NCBI GenBank assembly: GCA_028280915.1
Contig: JANQKX010000132.1
Coordinates: 1 to 10,906, forward strand
Reading direction: 5' to 3'
Length of the DNA stretch: 10,906 nucleotides
Source of the DNA: Kiloniellaceae bacterium
Lineage (GTDB): Bacteria; Pseudomonadota; Alphaproteobacteria; Kiloniellales; Kiloniellaceae
Numbering within the stretch: position 1 is the stretch's first letter; the number at the start of each line of letters is the position of its first letter. The notes beneath the pieces were generated by a model, which had not been told where the DNA came from, did not search any database, and worked only from the letters and a program-made list of their open reading frames with translations. Both the position numbers and the translations under genes were made by a program. Shown in pieces: positions 1 through 6,677 of the stretch.

Positions 1-1297
1 CCGTGGCCGACCGGGGCAAGGCATCCACAAAAAAGAGCCGGCGGGGCAAAAAGGCGGGATCCACTTTTTCCTTCAGAGCGGCTCTGATTTTTTCTTCTGC
101 ATCGAGATTGGCCACAGCGAATGCTACCAAGCGCGGAGGCCGCCGAGCGTCCGTGGAGGGAACCGCGTAAAAGGTTCCGTCCGACACCCCTTCCAACCCG
201 GTCAGAATGGCGTTGAGGCCGGCGAGCGAGGCCCGTTTCCCCGCGATGTTCAGGCTGTCGCTGTCCCGGCCCAGGTGGACGAATTCCTGGGGTGACAAAA
301 CGCGCAGGCGATCGCTGAAGGGAAGCGGCTGGGGAAAGTGGTCCGCGGCCACAAAGGCCCGGTCCCCTTCTTCGAAGATACACAAGCCGTCGCAAAGGGT
401 CCAGCTCTGGGTTTCAACGGTGCGGCGCGTGGCCACGGTGCCCGCCTCGGAAAAGCCGAAGATCTCGAAGACCCGGGCACCGAAACGCTGCTCCGCGGCG
501 CCGGCCACATCCACCGGCAGGGGCGCCGTAGCGGAGATGATACTGTGCAGCTCCGGAAAGCGCGCCTCGGACCCCAAGAGGGCCTGCAGATGAATGGGCG
601 TCGTGACCAAGACCCGGGGCGCCGGCACTTGCGCCAAACAATCGGCCACATCGGCCGGGTAGAAAGGCCGGCCGCTATGGACGCAGACCCCGCCCCAGAC
701 GGACAAGGCCACCGTGGTTTCCAGCCCGTACATGTGCTGAGGCGGCACGGTGGCCACGATGCCGGGCGGCGGCGCCTGGTCGAAACCGAAACGGCGGGCG
801 ATGAAATCGGCCGTGATCGCCAGCACGCCGAGGGGTTTGGGATTGGGGGCCGGTTTGCCCGTGGTCCCCGAGGTAAAGGCAATCACCGCCACCTGCTCGG
901 CGGGCAAGAGAGGCGGCGTGTCTTCGTTGAGGGGTCTCGATTCGGGGGCGGCCAAGAACGGGTCCAGGTGCAGGGTTTCGATAGCGAGACCTTGCCAGAG
1001 CGCCTCATCCAATCCGTCGCCAAGGCAATAGACGCCCGGATAGTCCTGCCGGAGCTGGACAAGAGTGCCCGAGGTGCGGTCATTGGGCAAAAGGCAGACT
1101 TGCCCTTTGAGCAAGGCGGCCAAAAGCCCCACGATGAAACCATGACGGCTCTCCGAAGCGTTGATGACATACGCGGCTTGGGGCAGGCGTTCCGCCAGTT
1201 GGACCGCCTGCTGCAACACCTGTGCCCGCGTCAGCGCCGCGCCGTCGCGGCAGATCATCGCCCTGTCAGATGGATGGTTCCGGAGCAGCGGTATCAT
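1..1297 (-). CDS. AMP-dependent acyl/aryl-ACP ligase of aryl polyene type (partial, C-terminus off left edge)
   Basis: ANL-superfamily adenylating enzyme (adenylate-forming acyl-CoA synthetase), expected to activate an aromatic or fatty acid with ATP and pass it to the ACP encoded two genes upstream. Seen by translating the minus strand: one uninterrupted frame of 432 residues to the window edge. The ATP-binding P-loop (A3) is TSGTTGKP at about 142-149, followed by a PNPK stretch. The A5-like motif is FGFSEAG at about 280-286. The A8-like motif is GRDSDSLNIAGKR at 343-355. The last visible residues, LPRSATG, lead into the usual A10 motif, so the catalytic lysine should be the next codon or so, outside the window. 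The divergent P-loop with K at 154 resembles ligases of aryl polyene clusters (recalled from the family, often called ApeH). I chose ATG 1297; an in-frame GTG at 1315, nine bases after the previous stop, is equally possible. No clear Shine-Dalgarno sequence is seen for either. It is cotranscribed with the two genes upstream. Confidence 0.85.
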   Translation of the reverse strand, partial: MIPLLRNHPSDRAMICRDGAALTRAQVLQQAVQLAERLPQAAYVINASESRHGFIVGLLAALLKGQVCLLPNDRTSGTLVQLRQDYPGVYCLGDGLDEALWQGLAIETLHLDPFLAAPESRPLNEDTPPLLPAEQVAVIAFTSGTTGKPAPNPKPLGVLAITADFIARRFGFDQAPPPGIVATVPPQHMYGLETTVALSVWGGVCVHSGRPFYPADVADCLAQVPAPRVLVTTPIHLQALLGSEARFPELHSIISATAPLPVDVAGAAEQRFGARVFEIFGFSEAGTVATRRTVETQSWTLCDGLCIFEEGDRAFVAADHFPQPLPFSDRLRVLSPQEFVHLGRDSDSLNIAGKRASLAGLNAILTGLEGVSDGTFYAVPSTDARRPPRLVAFAVANLDAEEKIRAALKEKVDPAFLPRRLFFVDALPRSAT

Positions 1298-1321
1298 GGT
1301 GGGGGACTGGGCCACGGCACG

Positions 1322-1951
1322 CTAGTTTTTGGCCGTGAGTTCATGCCAGGTGCCGCGCCAGCTTTGCGGCCGCATCAAGGTCCCCAGCGTGGCGGCAAGG
1401 GAAGCGGGCCCGAAATGGGGCAAGATGACCGCCCGATAGGCGTGCTCGCCGACAAAAAAGGCCAGTGCCAGCAGCGGACAGGCCAGATTGACGACCCACG
1501 ACCAGACCACCGGCCCGGCGGCGACGGGCAACACCAGGGACAAGAGCAAGCTGACCACAAAAAACAAGGTCCACAACAGGGTCAGTCGGCGCGTGTAGCG
1601 CACGATTTCCGGGGTGTCCCAGCCCACCTGGAGGCGGCGGAAGCGGGCGATCAAGGGTTCGCGGCCGGGTAAAAGACTGCCGCCAAAGGTGAAAAGCAGC
1701 AAGGCATTGACCGCGATGGGCGGCAAGTAAACCAGGTTAAAGACCTGCCAAACACCCAACTGCAGCGCCGCCAGGGCTGCCGACGCCACGACCACGCAAA
1801 AGATGCCGGCACGGCTCGATCCTTGCCCGAGAACCAGAAAGGCGCCAAAGAGCAGGAGGGAGATAAAAAAGACCGCCGGCCGGTCCTGCAAAATGGCCAG
1901 ATGCAGGGCCGCCACCAGCGAGAGCGAGGCGACGATCTGAACCGCCCGCAA
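1322..1951 (-). CDS. COG4648-family integral membrane protein of an aryl polyene operon
   Basis: Predicted inner-membrane protein with about five to six hydrophobic segments, including stretches rich in VASLSLVAALHLAIL near the N-terminus and WTLFFVVSLLLSLVLPVAAG mid-protein. The central signature PLIARF, then EIVRYTRRLTLLW, then FVGEHAYR matches what I recall of the COG4648 family. That family sits between an ACP and an acyl-CoA synthetase in aryl polyene/xanthomonadin-like clusters. Its biochemical role is not known; some databases misname members as gyrase subunits. The start is uncertain. The frame is open back to an ATG at 2080, but that would overlap the ACP by almost 100 bases and add a charged, non-family-like leader. 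I therefore propose TTG 1951, about 30 bases after the ACP stop, giving 209 residues. A later GTG is also possible. The gene ends 25 bases before the ligase ATG. Confidence 0.8.
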   Translation of the reverse strand: MRAVQIVASLSLVAALHLAILQDRPAVFFISLLLFGAFLVLGQGSSRAGIFCVVVASAALAALQLGVWQVFNLVYLPPIAVNALLLFTFGGSLLPGREPLIARFRRLQVGWDTPEIVRYTRRLTLLWTLFFVVSLLLSLVLPVAAGPVVWSWVVNLACPLLALAFFVGEHAYRAVILPHFGPASLAATLGTLMRPQSWRGTWHELTAKN

Positions 1952-1982
1952 GCGGCCCGCCGCCGTCTGATCTGACGGAGAT

Positions 1983-2246
1983 TTATTTGGTGCGGTTTTT
2001 TTCAACGTGCTCGGCAAGGCTGGTGAGCGAAGCGAAGATTTTCTGGTTTTGATCATCTTCCGCGCGCAGCTCGAATCCATAGTTTTTTGTCAGCTCCAAG
2101 GCCAACTCCAAGGCGTCGATGGAATCCAGGCCCAAGCCGTCGTAAAACAGGGGGGCATCGGCTTCAATTTCCTCTGGTTTCACTTCAAGATTTAAAGCAG
2201 ACACCATCATCGTGGCGATTTCTTGCTGAAGCGGTGTTTGAGTCAC
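1983..2246 (-). CDS. Acyl carrier protein (aryl polyene / type II PKS-like)
   Basis: An 87-residue acyl carrier protein that would carry the growing polyene chain on 4'-phosphopantetheine. The attachment serine is in the motif GLGLDSIDALEL (Ser42 counted from this start). It follows the conserved DAPLFYDGLGLDS helix II entry and is preceded by a helix I of the LxxEIATMMVSALNLE type. The length and the conserved DADAPLF-like segment fit ACPs of aryl polyene clusters, which normally have two ACPs; only one is in this window. I chose GTG 2246 because the first residues then align with the ACP fold. An upstream in-frame TTG at 2297 would lie before the promoter-like element at 2287-2316 and would add an atypical basic leader. 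It is the first gene of a minus-strand operon with the COG4648 protein and the ligase, and is divergent from the halogenase-like gene. Confidence 0.9.
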   Translation of the reverse strand: MTQTPLQQEIATMMVSALNLEVKPEEIEADAPLFYDGLGLDSIDALELALELTKNYGFELRAEDDQNQKIFASLTSLAEHVEKNRTK

Positions 2247-2286
2247 GCCCTTATGTCCAATCGATTTTCTTTGTTTGTGGCCAGAT

Positions 2287-2316
2287 ACTATGATCAAACG
2301 GCAGATGCAATGGCAA
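2287..2316 (-). promoter_or_regulatory. Candidate sigma-70 promoter for the ACP-led operon
   Basis: Read on the minus strand, TTGCCA (2316-2311, 5 of 6 to the -35 consensus) is followed after 18 bases by CATAGT (2292-2287, 4 of 6 to the -10 consensus). Transcription would begin near 2280, leaving a leader of about 34 bases before GTG 2246. It was found by eye only and is a prediction. Confidence 0.4.
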
Positions 2317-2413
2317 ACTCGGCCACTATTATGGGCTGTGTCAAGCGGCCGAACTATCGCACGGGGTGATTAAAATCTTCCAAGCGTGTCGTTCCAAAGC
2401 GGGTCCATGGCGC

Positions 2414-2441
2414 TTGCCCTCCCCTAAAAAAACCATAAATT
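2414..2441 (+). promoter_or_regulatory. Weak candidate promoter for the halogenase-like gene
   Basis: TTGCCC (2414-2419) is followed after 16 bases by TAAATT (2436-2441). Each matches consensus only moderately (4 of 6). It sits in a locally A-rich patch of the otherwise GC-rich 280-bp divergent region 2247-2526. No other gene is seen in that region. The leader to ATG 2527 would be about 80 bases. Confidence 0.22.
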
Positions 2442-2526
2442 CCGTTGAAGGTTCGCGCCATACTGTCCTCGGCGCCAAACCACGCTGTCGCGTACAGCGG
2501 AAAGGCCGGTCGGAGGCGGCACGCTG

Positions 2527-3837
2527 ATGGGTTCGGATTCAGTTCCTGACAAGGCCGACGTGGTGGTGATCGGCGGCGGCCCCGCCGGCTCCACTATCGC
2601 CACGCTCCTGGCGCAAAGGGGCTGGCAGGTCATCCTGCTGGAAAAGGACCGGCATCCGCGCTTTCACATTGGTGAATCCCTGCTACCGCTCAATCTGCCT
2701 ATTTTTGAGCAGCTGGGCGTGCAGGACGACGTGCGGCAAATCGGTCTGCTCAAACCCGGCATCGAGATGGCGTCCGACCAGAGTGGCCGGCGCGCTCACA
2801 CCTATTATTTCGAAAATACCCTGGACGGTGCCCATCCCCATGCCTTTCAGGTGCGGCGCTCGGAATTCGACCACTTGCTTTTGGAGAACAGCAAAAAAAA
2901 CGGCGCTTTGGTGCTGGAAGAGGTGCGGGTCCAGGCGGTGGAGACCCGATCATGGGGCGACAACCGGGTCACGGCGGAAACCGCCGACGGCCGGGAGATG
3001 ACTTTCGACGCCGGCGTGGTGGTGGACGCCTCGGGCCGCAACGCCCTATTGGCCACCCGCAAGGGGCTGAAGGTCAAAAACCCCCGGCATAACTCCTCGG
3101 CCCTTTTCGGTCACTTCGAAAACGCGGAGCGTTTTCCCGGGCGGGACGCCGGCAACATCGGGATTTATTGGTTCCCGCACGGCTGGTTCTGGATGATCCC
3201 CCTGCGCGACGGTGCCATGTCGGTGGGGGCCGTGTGCTGGCCGGAATACCTGAAAACCCGCAAGGGCCCCTTGGATGAGTTCTTTCAGGCAACCATCGCC
3301 CTTTGCCCCGGCGTGCAGGAGCGCTTGGCCAAGGCCCATTTGGTGAGCGGACCCCAGGCGACCGGCAACTACTCCTACAAATCTCAGAGGATGTGGGGGC
3401 CCGGCTATGTCCTGGTGGGCGACGCCTATGCCTTCGTGGACCCGGTATTTTCCAGCGGTGTCTACCTGGCCATGAGCAGCGCGGTGGCCACCGTCGACGG
3501 CATCGAGGCCTGCCTGCGCGAAGGGGCGGCGGGGGAAAAGCACCTGGATCGCGCCCAAGCCAAGATCGACCGGGGCCTGAAGAACCTGTCGTGGTTCATC
3601 TACCGCTTCACCACACCGGCCATTCACAACCTTTTTCTGGCGCCGCGCAATATTTTGCGCATGGAGGAAGCCATTCTGGCCCTCTTGGCCGGGGACATCT
3701 TTTCCAAGGGCCGCTTGCGTCTGCCGATTTACCTCTTCAAGGCCATCTACCTGGCGGCCTCCGCCTTCACCTTGCGCCGCTCCCTTAGGTCCCTTGCCCG
3801 GCGCAAGCGCAATGTGAAGCTTGAGCTTTCGTACTGA
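2527..3837 (+). CDS. Flavin-dependent halogenase-family protein (FAD oxidoreductase)
   Basis: A 436-residue FAD-dependent enzyme of the tryptophan/phenolic halogenase superfamily, predicted cytosolic. Seen: the N-terminal dinucleotide-binding motif VVVIGGGPAGS (12-22) and the substrate-pocket start HPRFHIGESLLP (43-54). Lys76 in LLKPG sits where the conserved lysine of flavin halogenases is expected. The halogenase signature WxWxIP appears as WFWMIP (220-225). The FAD motif GDAYAFVDPVFSSG (298-311) contains the Fx.Px.Sx.G pattern regarded as diagnostic of halogenases. The basic C-terminal tail (residues 400-436) is less conserved and may touch membrane. Start ATG 2527 has GGAGG at 2512-2516, ten bases upstream. 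It is divergent from the aryl polyene ACP operon. Known: xanthomonadins are brominated aryl polyenes and their clusters carry such a gene. Inferred: this enzyme halogenates the aryl ring of the pigment. A plain FAD monooxygenase or reductase remains possible. Confidence 0.85.
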   Translation: MGSDSVPDKADVVVIGGGPAGSTIATLLAQRGWQVILLEKDRHPRFHIGESLLPLNLPIFEQLGVQDDVRQIGLLKPGIEMASDQSGRRAHTYYFENTLDGAHPHAFQVRRSEFDHLLLENSKKNGALVLEEVRVQAVETRSWGDNRVTAETADGREMTFDAGVVVDASGRNALLATRKGLKVKNPRHNSSALFGHFENAERFPGRDAGNIGIYWFPHGWFWMIPLRDGAMSVGAVCWPEYLKTRKGPLDEFFQATIALCPGVQERLAKAHLVSGPQATGNYSYKSQRMWGPGYVLVGDAYAFVDPVFSSGVYLAMSSAVATVDGIEACLREGAAGEKHLDRAQAKIDRGLKNLSWFIYRFTTPAIHNLFLAPRNILRMEEAILALLAGDIFSKGRLRLPIYLFKAIYLAASAFTLRRSLRSLARRKRNVKLELSY

Positions 3838-3851
3838 AGTTAGGGCTCAAG
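3820..3851. terminator. Inverted repeat spanning convergent stop codons, possible bidirectional terminator
   Basis: A perfect 7-bp inverted repeat, CTTGAGC (3820-3826) and GCTCAAG (3845-3851), flanks an 18-base loop that contains the halogenase stop. The right arm contains the stop codon of the convergent LysR gene. A smaller TTC/GAA pairing can form inside the loop. There is no T-run on either side, so it is not a canonical intrinsic terminator. Confidence 0.35.
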
Positions 3852-4731
3852 TCGCCAACTCGGCGAGAACCCAGTCGCGGAAAGCCTCCGCCTTTTCGGA
3901 GGGGCGGCCACGACTGCAGACCACCAGGTGGTAGAATTCCTCCCCCTTCAGTTCCCCGGCAACAGGGCAGCGCACCAGGCCCAGGGTCCGGACCAGCCAG
4001 TCGGTGGCCGGCGCTCTGGCCAAGGCTAGCCCAAAGCCCGCCGCCGCCATGGAGAGAGCAAGGGCCGTGTTGGACGCCTGAGTAACCGCCGCCTGCTCGG
4101 CCCCCGGCACATCCAGCGCGGCCAGGAGGCGGGACCAATTCTGCCGGTGGGGCGCCACCTCGATCAGATTGTGTTGCAGGAGATCCTTGGGTGTTTTGAT
4201 CCCGGCGGCCAGGGCGGGCGACGCCACCGGGAAGACGACCTCGGAAAACAGCTTGCTCGCCGTGCCCCAATCCGCCAGGGGCGGCCCGAAGGTGATCTTG
4301 ATGTCCGCCCCCTCCCGCTGCAACTGGTCGAAGTGATCGCTGCATTCCACGCTGAGGCCGATCCAGGGGTGCTTGGCCTGAAAATCCGCCAGGCGGGGCG
4401 CCAGCCAGCCATGGGCGAAAACGCTGTTGGCGTGGATCAAAAGGCGGTCTTGGCTGCGCGCGTCGCGGATGGCGGACGCACTGGCCTCCACCGAGATCAT
4501 GGCCTGGCGCACGGCGGGCAGAAACAAGTAACCCGCCTCGGTGAGGTGAACGCTCTTGGCGCCGCGCAGAAACAAGGCCGTGCCCAAATAGGTCTCCAAG
4601 GCATTGATCTGCTGGCTGACCGCCGAGGGGCTCATGTTCAAGAGACGGGCCGCGGCAGAAAAACTCTCGGTCTGGGCCGCCGCCTCGAAGGTGCGCAGCC
4701 AATTGAGGGAAGGGATTTTCCTGAGCACCAT
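3847..4731 (-). CDS. LysR-family transcriptional regulator, GcvA-like
   Basis: A 294-residue DNA-binding regulator. The N-terminal winged helix-turn-helix reads PSLNWLRTFEAAAQ, then SFSAAARLLNMSPSAVSQQI (about 23-42), the signature of the GcvA/AmpR-like branch of LysR proteins. A linker helix follows and the effector-binding domain occupies about 95-294. The length is normal for the family. The start is supported by AAGGAG at 4747-4742 on the minus strand, nine to ten bases before ATG 4731. It is divergent from the PhyH-type dioxygenase gene across 144 bases, so by the usual LysR arrangement it most likely controls that gene and itself. It ends nine bases from the convergent halogenase-like gene, so control of the pigment genes cannot be excluded. 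The effector is unknown. Confidence 0.92.
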   Translation of the reverse strand: MVLRKIPSLNWLRTFEAAAQTESFSAAARLLNMSPSAVSQQINALETYLGTALFLRGAKSVHLTEAGYLFLPAVRQAMISVEASASAIRDARSQDRLLIHANSVFAHGWLAPRLADFQAKHPWIGLSVECSDHFDQLQREGADIKITFGPPLADWGTASKLFSEVVFPVASPALAAGIKTPKDLLQHNLIEVAPHRQNWSRLLAALDVPGAEQAAVTQASNTALALSMAAAGFGLALARAPATDWLVRTLGLVRCPVAGELKGEEFYHLVVCSRGRPSEKAEAFRDWVLAELAT

Positions 4732-4875
4732 CGGTGATGGCTCCTTTGATATGCACGAAGGGGCGCAATAGCTGAGGATAAGTATTACTAAACCTAAGGC
4801 CCCAGATAAATCGTTTGCTTTTGCCCAACGAGTTAAGGATCAATTCTTCGGACACCGTCAACGAGGGCGCCGATC
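4732..4875. promoter_or_regulatory. Divergent LysR/dioxygenase regulatory region with LysR-box-like dyad
   Basis: This intergenic region separates the LysR gene from the dioxygenase gene. At 4779-4791 it has a T-N11-A element containing the odd-length dyad AGTA-T-TACT (4781-4789), followed closely by a second dyad, CCT-A-AGG (4793-4799). T-N11-A with imperfect symmetry is the usual form of LysR binding sites. The dioxygenase ribosome binding site GAGGG is at 4863-4867. No convincing -35/-10 pair was found, as expected for an activator-dependent promoter. Confidence 0.4.
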
Positions 4876-5715
4876 ATGATTGCCACCGACCGTCAAAAAA
4901 TCAAAGAAGCCTATGACAAACAAGGGTTTTATTTTCCGCTTTCGGTCATGTCGCCGGAGGAGGCGAAGGACTACCGACGCCGCCTGGAAGGTCTGGAAGG
5001 GGAAATCGGCGAGAAAAAACTGGGCAACAAGACTCAGCTGAACTACCCCCATGTGGTTTTCCCCTTCGCCTATGAGATTGCTTGCAACCCGCGCATTCTG
5101 GACGCGGTGGAAGCGATCATCGGGCCGGACATCCTGGCCTGGAGCGGGACCTTTTTCATCAAGGAGCCCCACACGGGCAGCTACGTGAGCTGGCATCAGG
5201 ACCTGCGCTATTGGGGCCTGGCGGATGAAGAGGCCATGGTGAGCGCCTGGCTGGCGCTCAGCCCGGTCACCCAGGCCAACGGCTGCATGCGCTTCGTCCG
5301 CGGCTCGCACCAAGGCGCCTTGGTGGATCACAACGACACCTTCGACGAGGAAAATTTCCTTACCCGGGGCCAGGAAGCGGCGATCGAGATCGATGAGAGC
5401 GCCAGCGAGCTTGTGGAACTGCGGCCCGGCGAAATATCCTTGCACCACGGGCGTCTGCTGCACGGCTCCCTGCCCAACCGCTCCGACGAGCGGCGCATCG
5501 GCTACGTGATCAACTACGTGGCGCCGAAAAACCGGCAGGTGGTGGGGCAACAGGACTTTGCCATGCTGGTGCGCGGCGAGGACCGCTACGATCATTTCAT
5601 CACCGTGCCCCCGCCCCAGACGGACCTGAGCGACCAGGCGCTGGCCTGGCATCGGCGCATCCTCAGCGCCCAGAACGAGGCCCTCTACGACGGCGCTGAT
5701 CAGGGCCCTAGCTAA
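4876..5715 (+). CDS. Phytanoyl-CoA dioxygenase (PhyH)-family Fe(II)/2-oxoglutarate oxygenase
   Basis: A 279-residue non-heme iron dioxygenase on a jelly-roll fold, predicted cytosolic, that would hydroxylate a small molecule while converting 2-oxoglutarate to succinate. Seen: the iron triad His107-x-Asp109 in SWHQDLRYW and distal His196 in LLHGSLPN. Arg207 lies eleven residues after the distal His, where PhyH enzymes bind the 2-oxoglutarate carboxylate. Asp109 is present, so it should be a hydroxylase and not a SyrB2-type halogenase, in which that residue is Ala or Gly. Further conserved patches are NGCMRFVRGSH (135-145) and DTF...NFLTRGQE (154-167). Start ATG 4876 has GAGGG eight bases upstream. 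The substrate is not known: the family name does not imply phytanoyl-CoA, and relatives include ectoine and amino-acid hydroxylases. The divergent LysR gene is its likely regulator. It ends 51 bases from a convergent gene. Confidence 0.9.
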   Translation: MIATDRQKIKEAYDKQGFYFPLSVMSPEEAKDYRRRLEGLEGEIGEKKLGNKTQLNYPHVVFPFAYEIACNPRILDAVEAIIGPDILAWSGTFFIKEPHTGSYVSWHQDLRYWGLADEEAMVSAWLALSPVTQANGCMRFVRGSHQGALVDHNDTFDEENFLTRGQEAAIEIDESASELVELRPGEISLHHGRLLHGSLPNRSDERRIGYVINYVAPKNRQVVGQQDFAMLVRGEDRYDHFITVPPPQTDLSDQALAWHRRILSAQNEALYDGADQGPS

Positions 5716-5766
5716 TGCCTCAAGAGACCAGGTAGCGGTCAACCGGCCTGCACTGCGGCCTCGGGT

Positions 5767-6471
5767 TCACGGATCGCAGGACAGGCCCCGGTCCAGCTCC
5801 GGCCGGTCCGCCGGGTAAAACCGGATCAGGATACGCCGGGGCAACAAGTTGGAATAGATAACGCGCCGTTCGGAGTCCGGGATCAACGGGTCGATGGGAA
5901 TGGCCGGGTTCTGATAGAGAATCTGGTTGCTTTTGAAGTCCAGGAAACTTAGATGGACGCGCGTGTCCGCAAAGCGCCAGATGGCCTCGGCCACCGCCGG
6001 GTCGCCGGCGCTCTCCCCGCCCCGGTCGGCCAGCAGACATTCCCGCGCCGCCGGCCCGAACTGATCGATCAAGTCCTGATAAACCTCCACAAAGGCCAGG
6101 GGCGTGGCTTGGGCATGGCGTCTTTCCATCAAAATCTGACCCAGACGCCCGTCCCCGGGGTTCACCTGAAAATAGGCCCGAAAGTCCAGACCGGCCAAGT
6201 CCCGGTCCGGCAGCACCCGCGGAGCCTCGAACGGCCCGAACTGCCAAGGGGGCGCCAACACGGTCAGCGCCTCGCCAAAGCGGGCATCCAAGGCCGCCAT
6301 ATCCTCGCCCCAGTAAAGGCCGGGCCAGCCGGGGATTTCCTCTTTTTCCGCGCGAGCGGTTGGAACGGCCACCAACAATTGAAGGGCCACGACCATCACC
6401 GGCACGACCAGCCTGGCTGGCACTTGAAAGACCACGACAGCGCGCTGTCCAAGTCGCCGAAAAACACCCAT
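5767..6471 (-). CDS. Secreted/periplasmic protein of unknown function
   Basis: Not recognised. The 234-residue product starts with a basic segment (FRRLGQR) and a hydrophobic core (about residues 20-37, VVPVMVVALQLLVAV), ending PTARA before EKEE. This looks like a signal peptide cleaved near residue 41, so the protein is probably periplasmic or outer-membrane associated; no lipobox cysteine is seen. The mature part begins with GWPGLYWGEDMAALDARFG and later has VEVYQDLIDQFGPA. Paired W-G...FG and L...FG segments of this kind recur in small secreted proteins of Pseudomonadota. The only cysteines in the mature protein are in REC and LSC, about 100 residues apart, and could form a disulfide. I chose ATG 6471; a GTG at 6483 is in frame. 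No strong ribosome binding site is seen. It is divergent from the MFS gene and convergent with the dioxygenase gene. Confidence 0.7.
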   Translation of the reverse strand: MGVFRRLGQRAVVVFQVPARLVVPVMVVALQLLVAVPTARAEKEEIPGWPGLYWGEDMAALDARFGEALTVLAPPWQFGPFEAPRVLPDRDLAGLDFRAYFQVNPGDGRLGQILMERRHAQATPLAFVEVYQDLIDQFGPAARECLLADRGGESAGDPAVAEAIWRFADTRVHLSFLDFKSNQILYQNPAIPIDPLIPDSERRVIYSNLLPRRILIRFYPADRPELDRGLSCDP

Positions 6472-6623
6472 TGATCCAAGCACTCTGTGAGGGGCATGCC
6501 ACCCTTTGTGACTGTTTCATCAGCCTACAGGACCCCGACGGCGGCCGCAAAAGGGTCGTCAGGTGACAGCTCCGATTGTCAACTGTAACGCCGCGTTGAA
6601 GAGAGCTCGAATTTAGGGCAGTC

Positions 6624-6651
6624 TTGCCGGGCAAAACAAAAACAAAATAAG
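6624..6651 (+). promoter_or_regulatory. Candidate promoter with TTGCC-G-GGCAA dyad upstream of the MFS gene
   Basis: TTGCCG (6624-6629) and AATAAG (6646-6651) are 16 bases apart and about 27 bases before ATG 6678. The proposed -35 lies inside a perfect dyad TTGCC-G-GGCAA (6624-6634), which could be an operator. It sits in an A-rich patch within the 206-bp divergent gap 6472-6677. On the minus strand the gap also has a consensus -35, TTGACA, at 6582-6577, but no good -10 was found for it. Confidence 0.27.
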
Positions 6652-6677
6652 ACGGGCAAAAACGGGGCACGGTGCGC

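Noticed and set aside
338..1672. Long plus-strand frame of 444 codons
   Set aside because: It lies antisense to the ligase and COG4648 genes, which have recognisable motifs. Its product is low-complexity Arg/Gly/Gln-rich with no family pattern, as expected of a GC-rich shadow frame.
3785..4861. Minus-strand frame of 358 codons overlapping the LysR gene
   Set aside because: The overlapping 294-codon frame carries the full LysR helix-turn-helix and effector domain. The longer frame is Gly/Pro/Arg-rich without motifs and overlaps the halogenase end.
4876..5715. SyrB2-like Fe/2-oxoglutarate halogenase, suggested by the nearby flavin halogenase
   Set aside because: The facial-triad carboxylate is present (His107-Gln-Asp109). 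Such halogenases replace it with Ala or Gly.
4858..5742. Minus-strand frame of 294 codons opposite the dioxygenase gene
   Set aside because: The plus frame has the complete iron and 2-oxoglutarate ligands, while the minus frame shows no recognisable domain.
5716..5766. Possible terminator hairpin (CGGT-CA-ACCG with outer CAGG/CCTG) between the dioxygenase and the secreted protein gene
   Set aside because: The two-base loop is too tight, the outer arms need an asymmetric internal loop, and no T-run follows on either strand.
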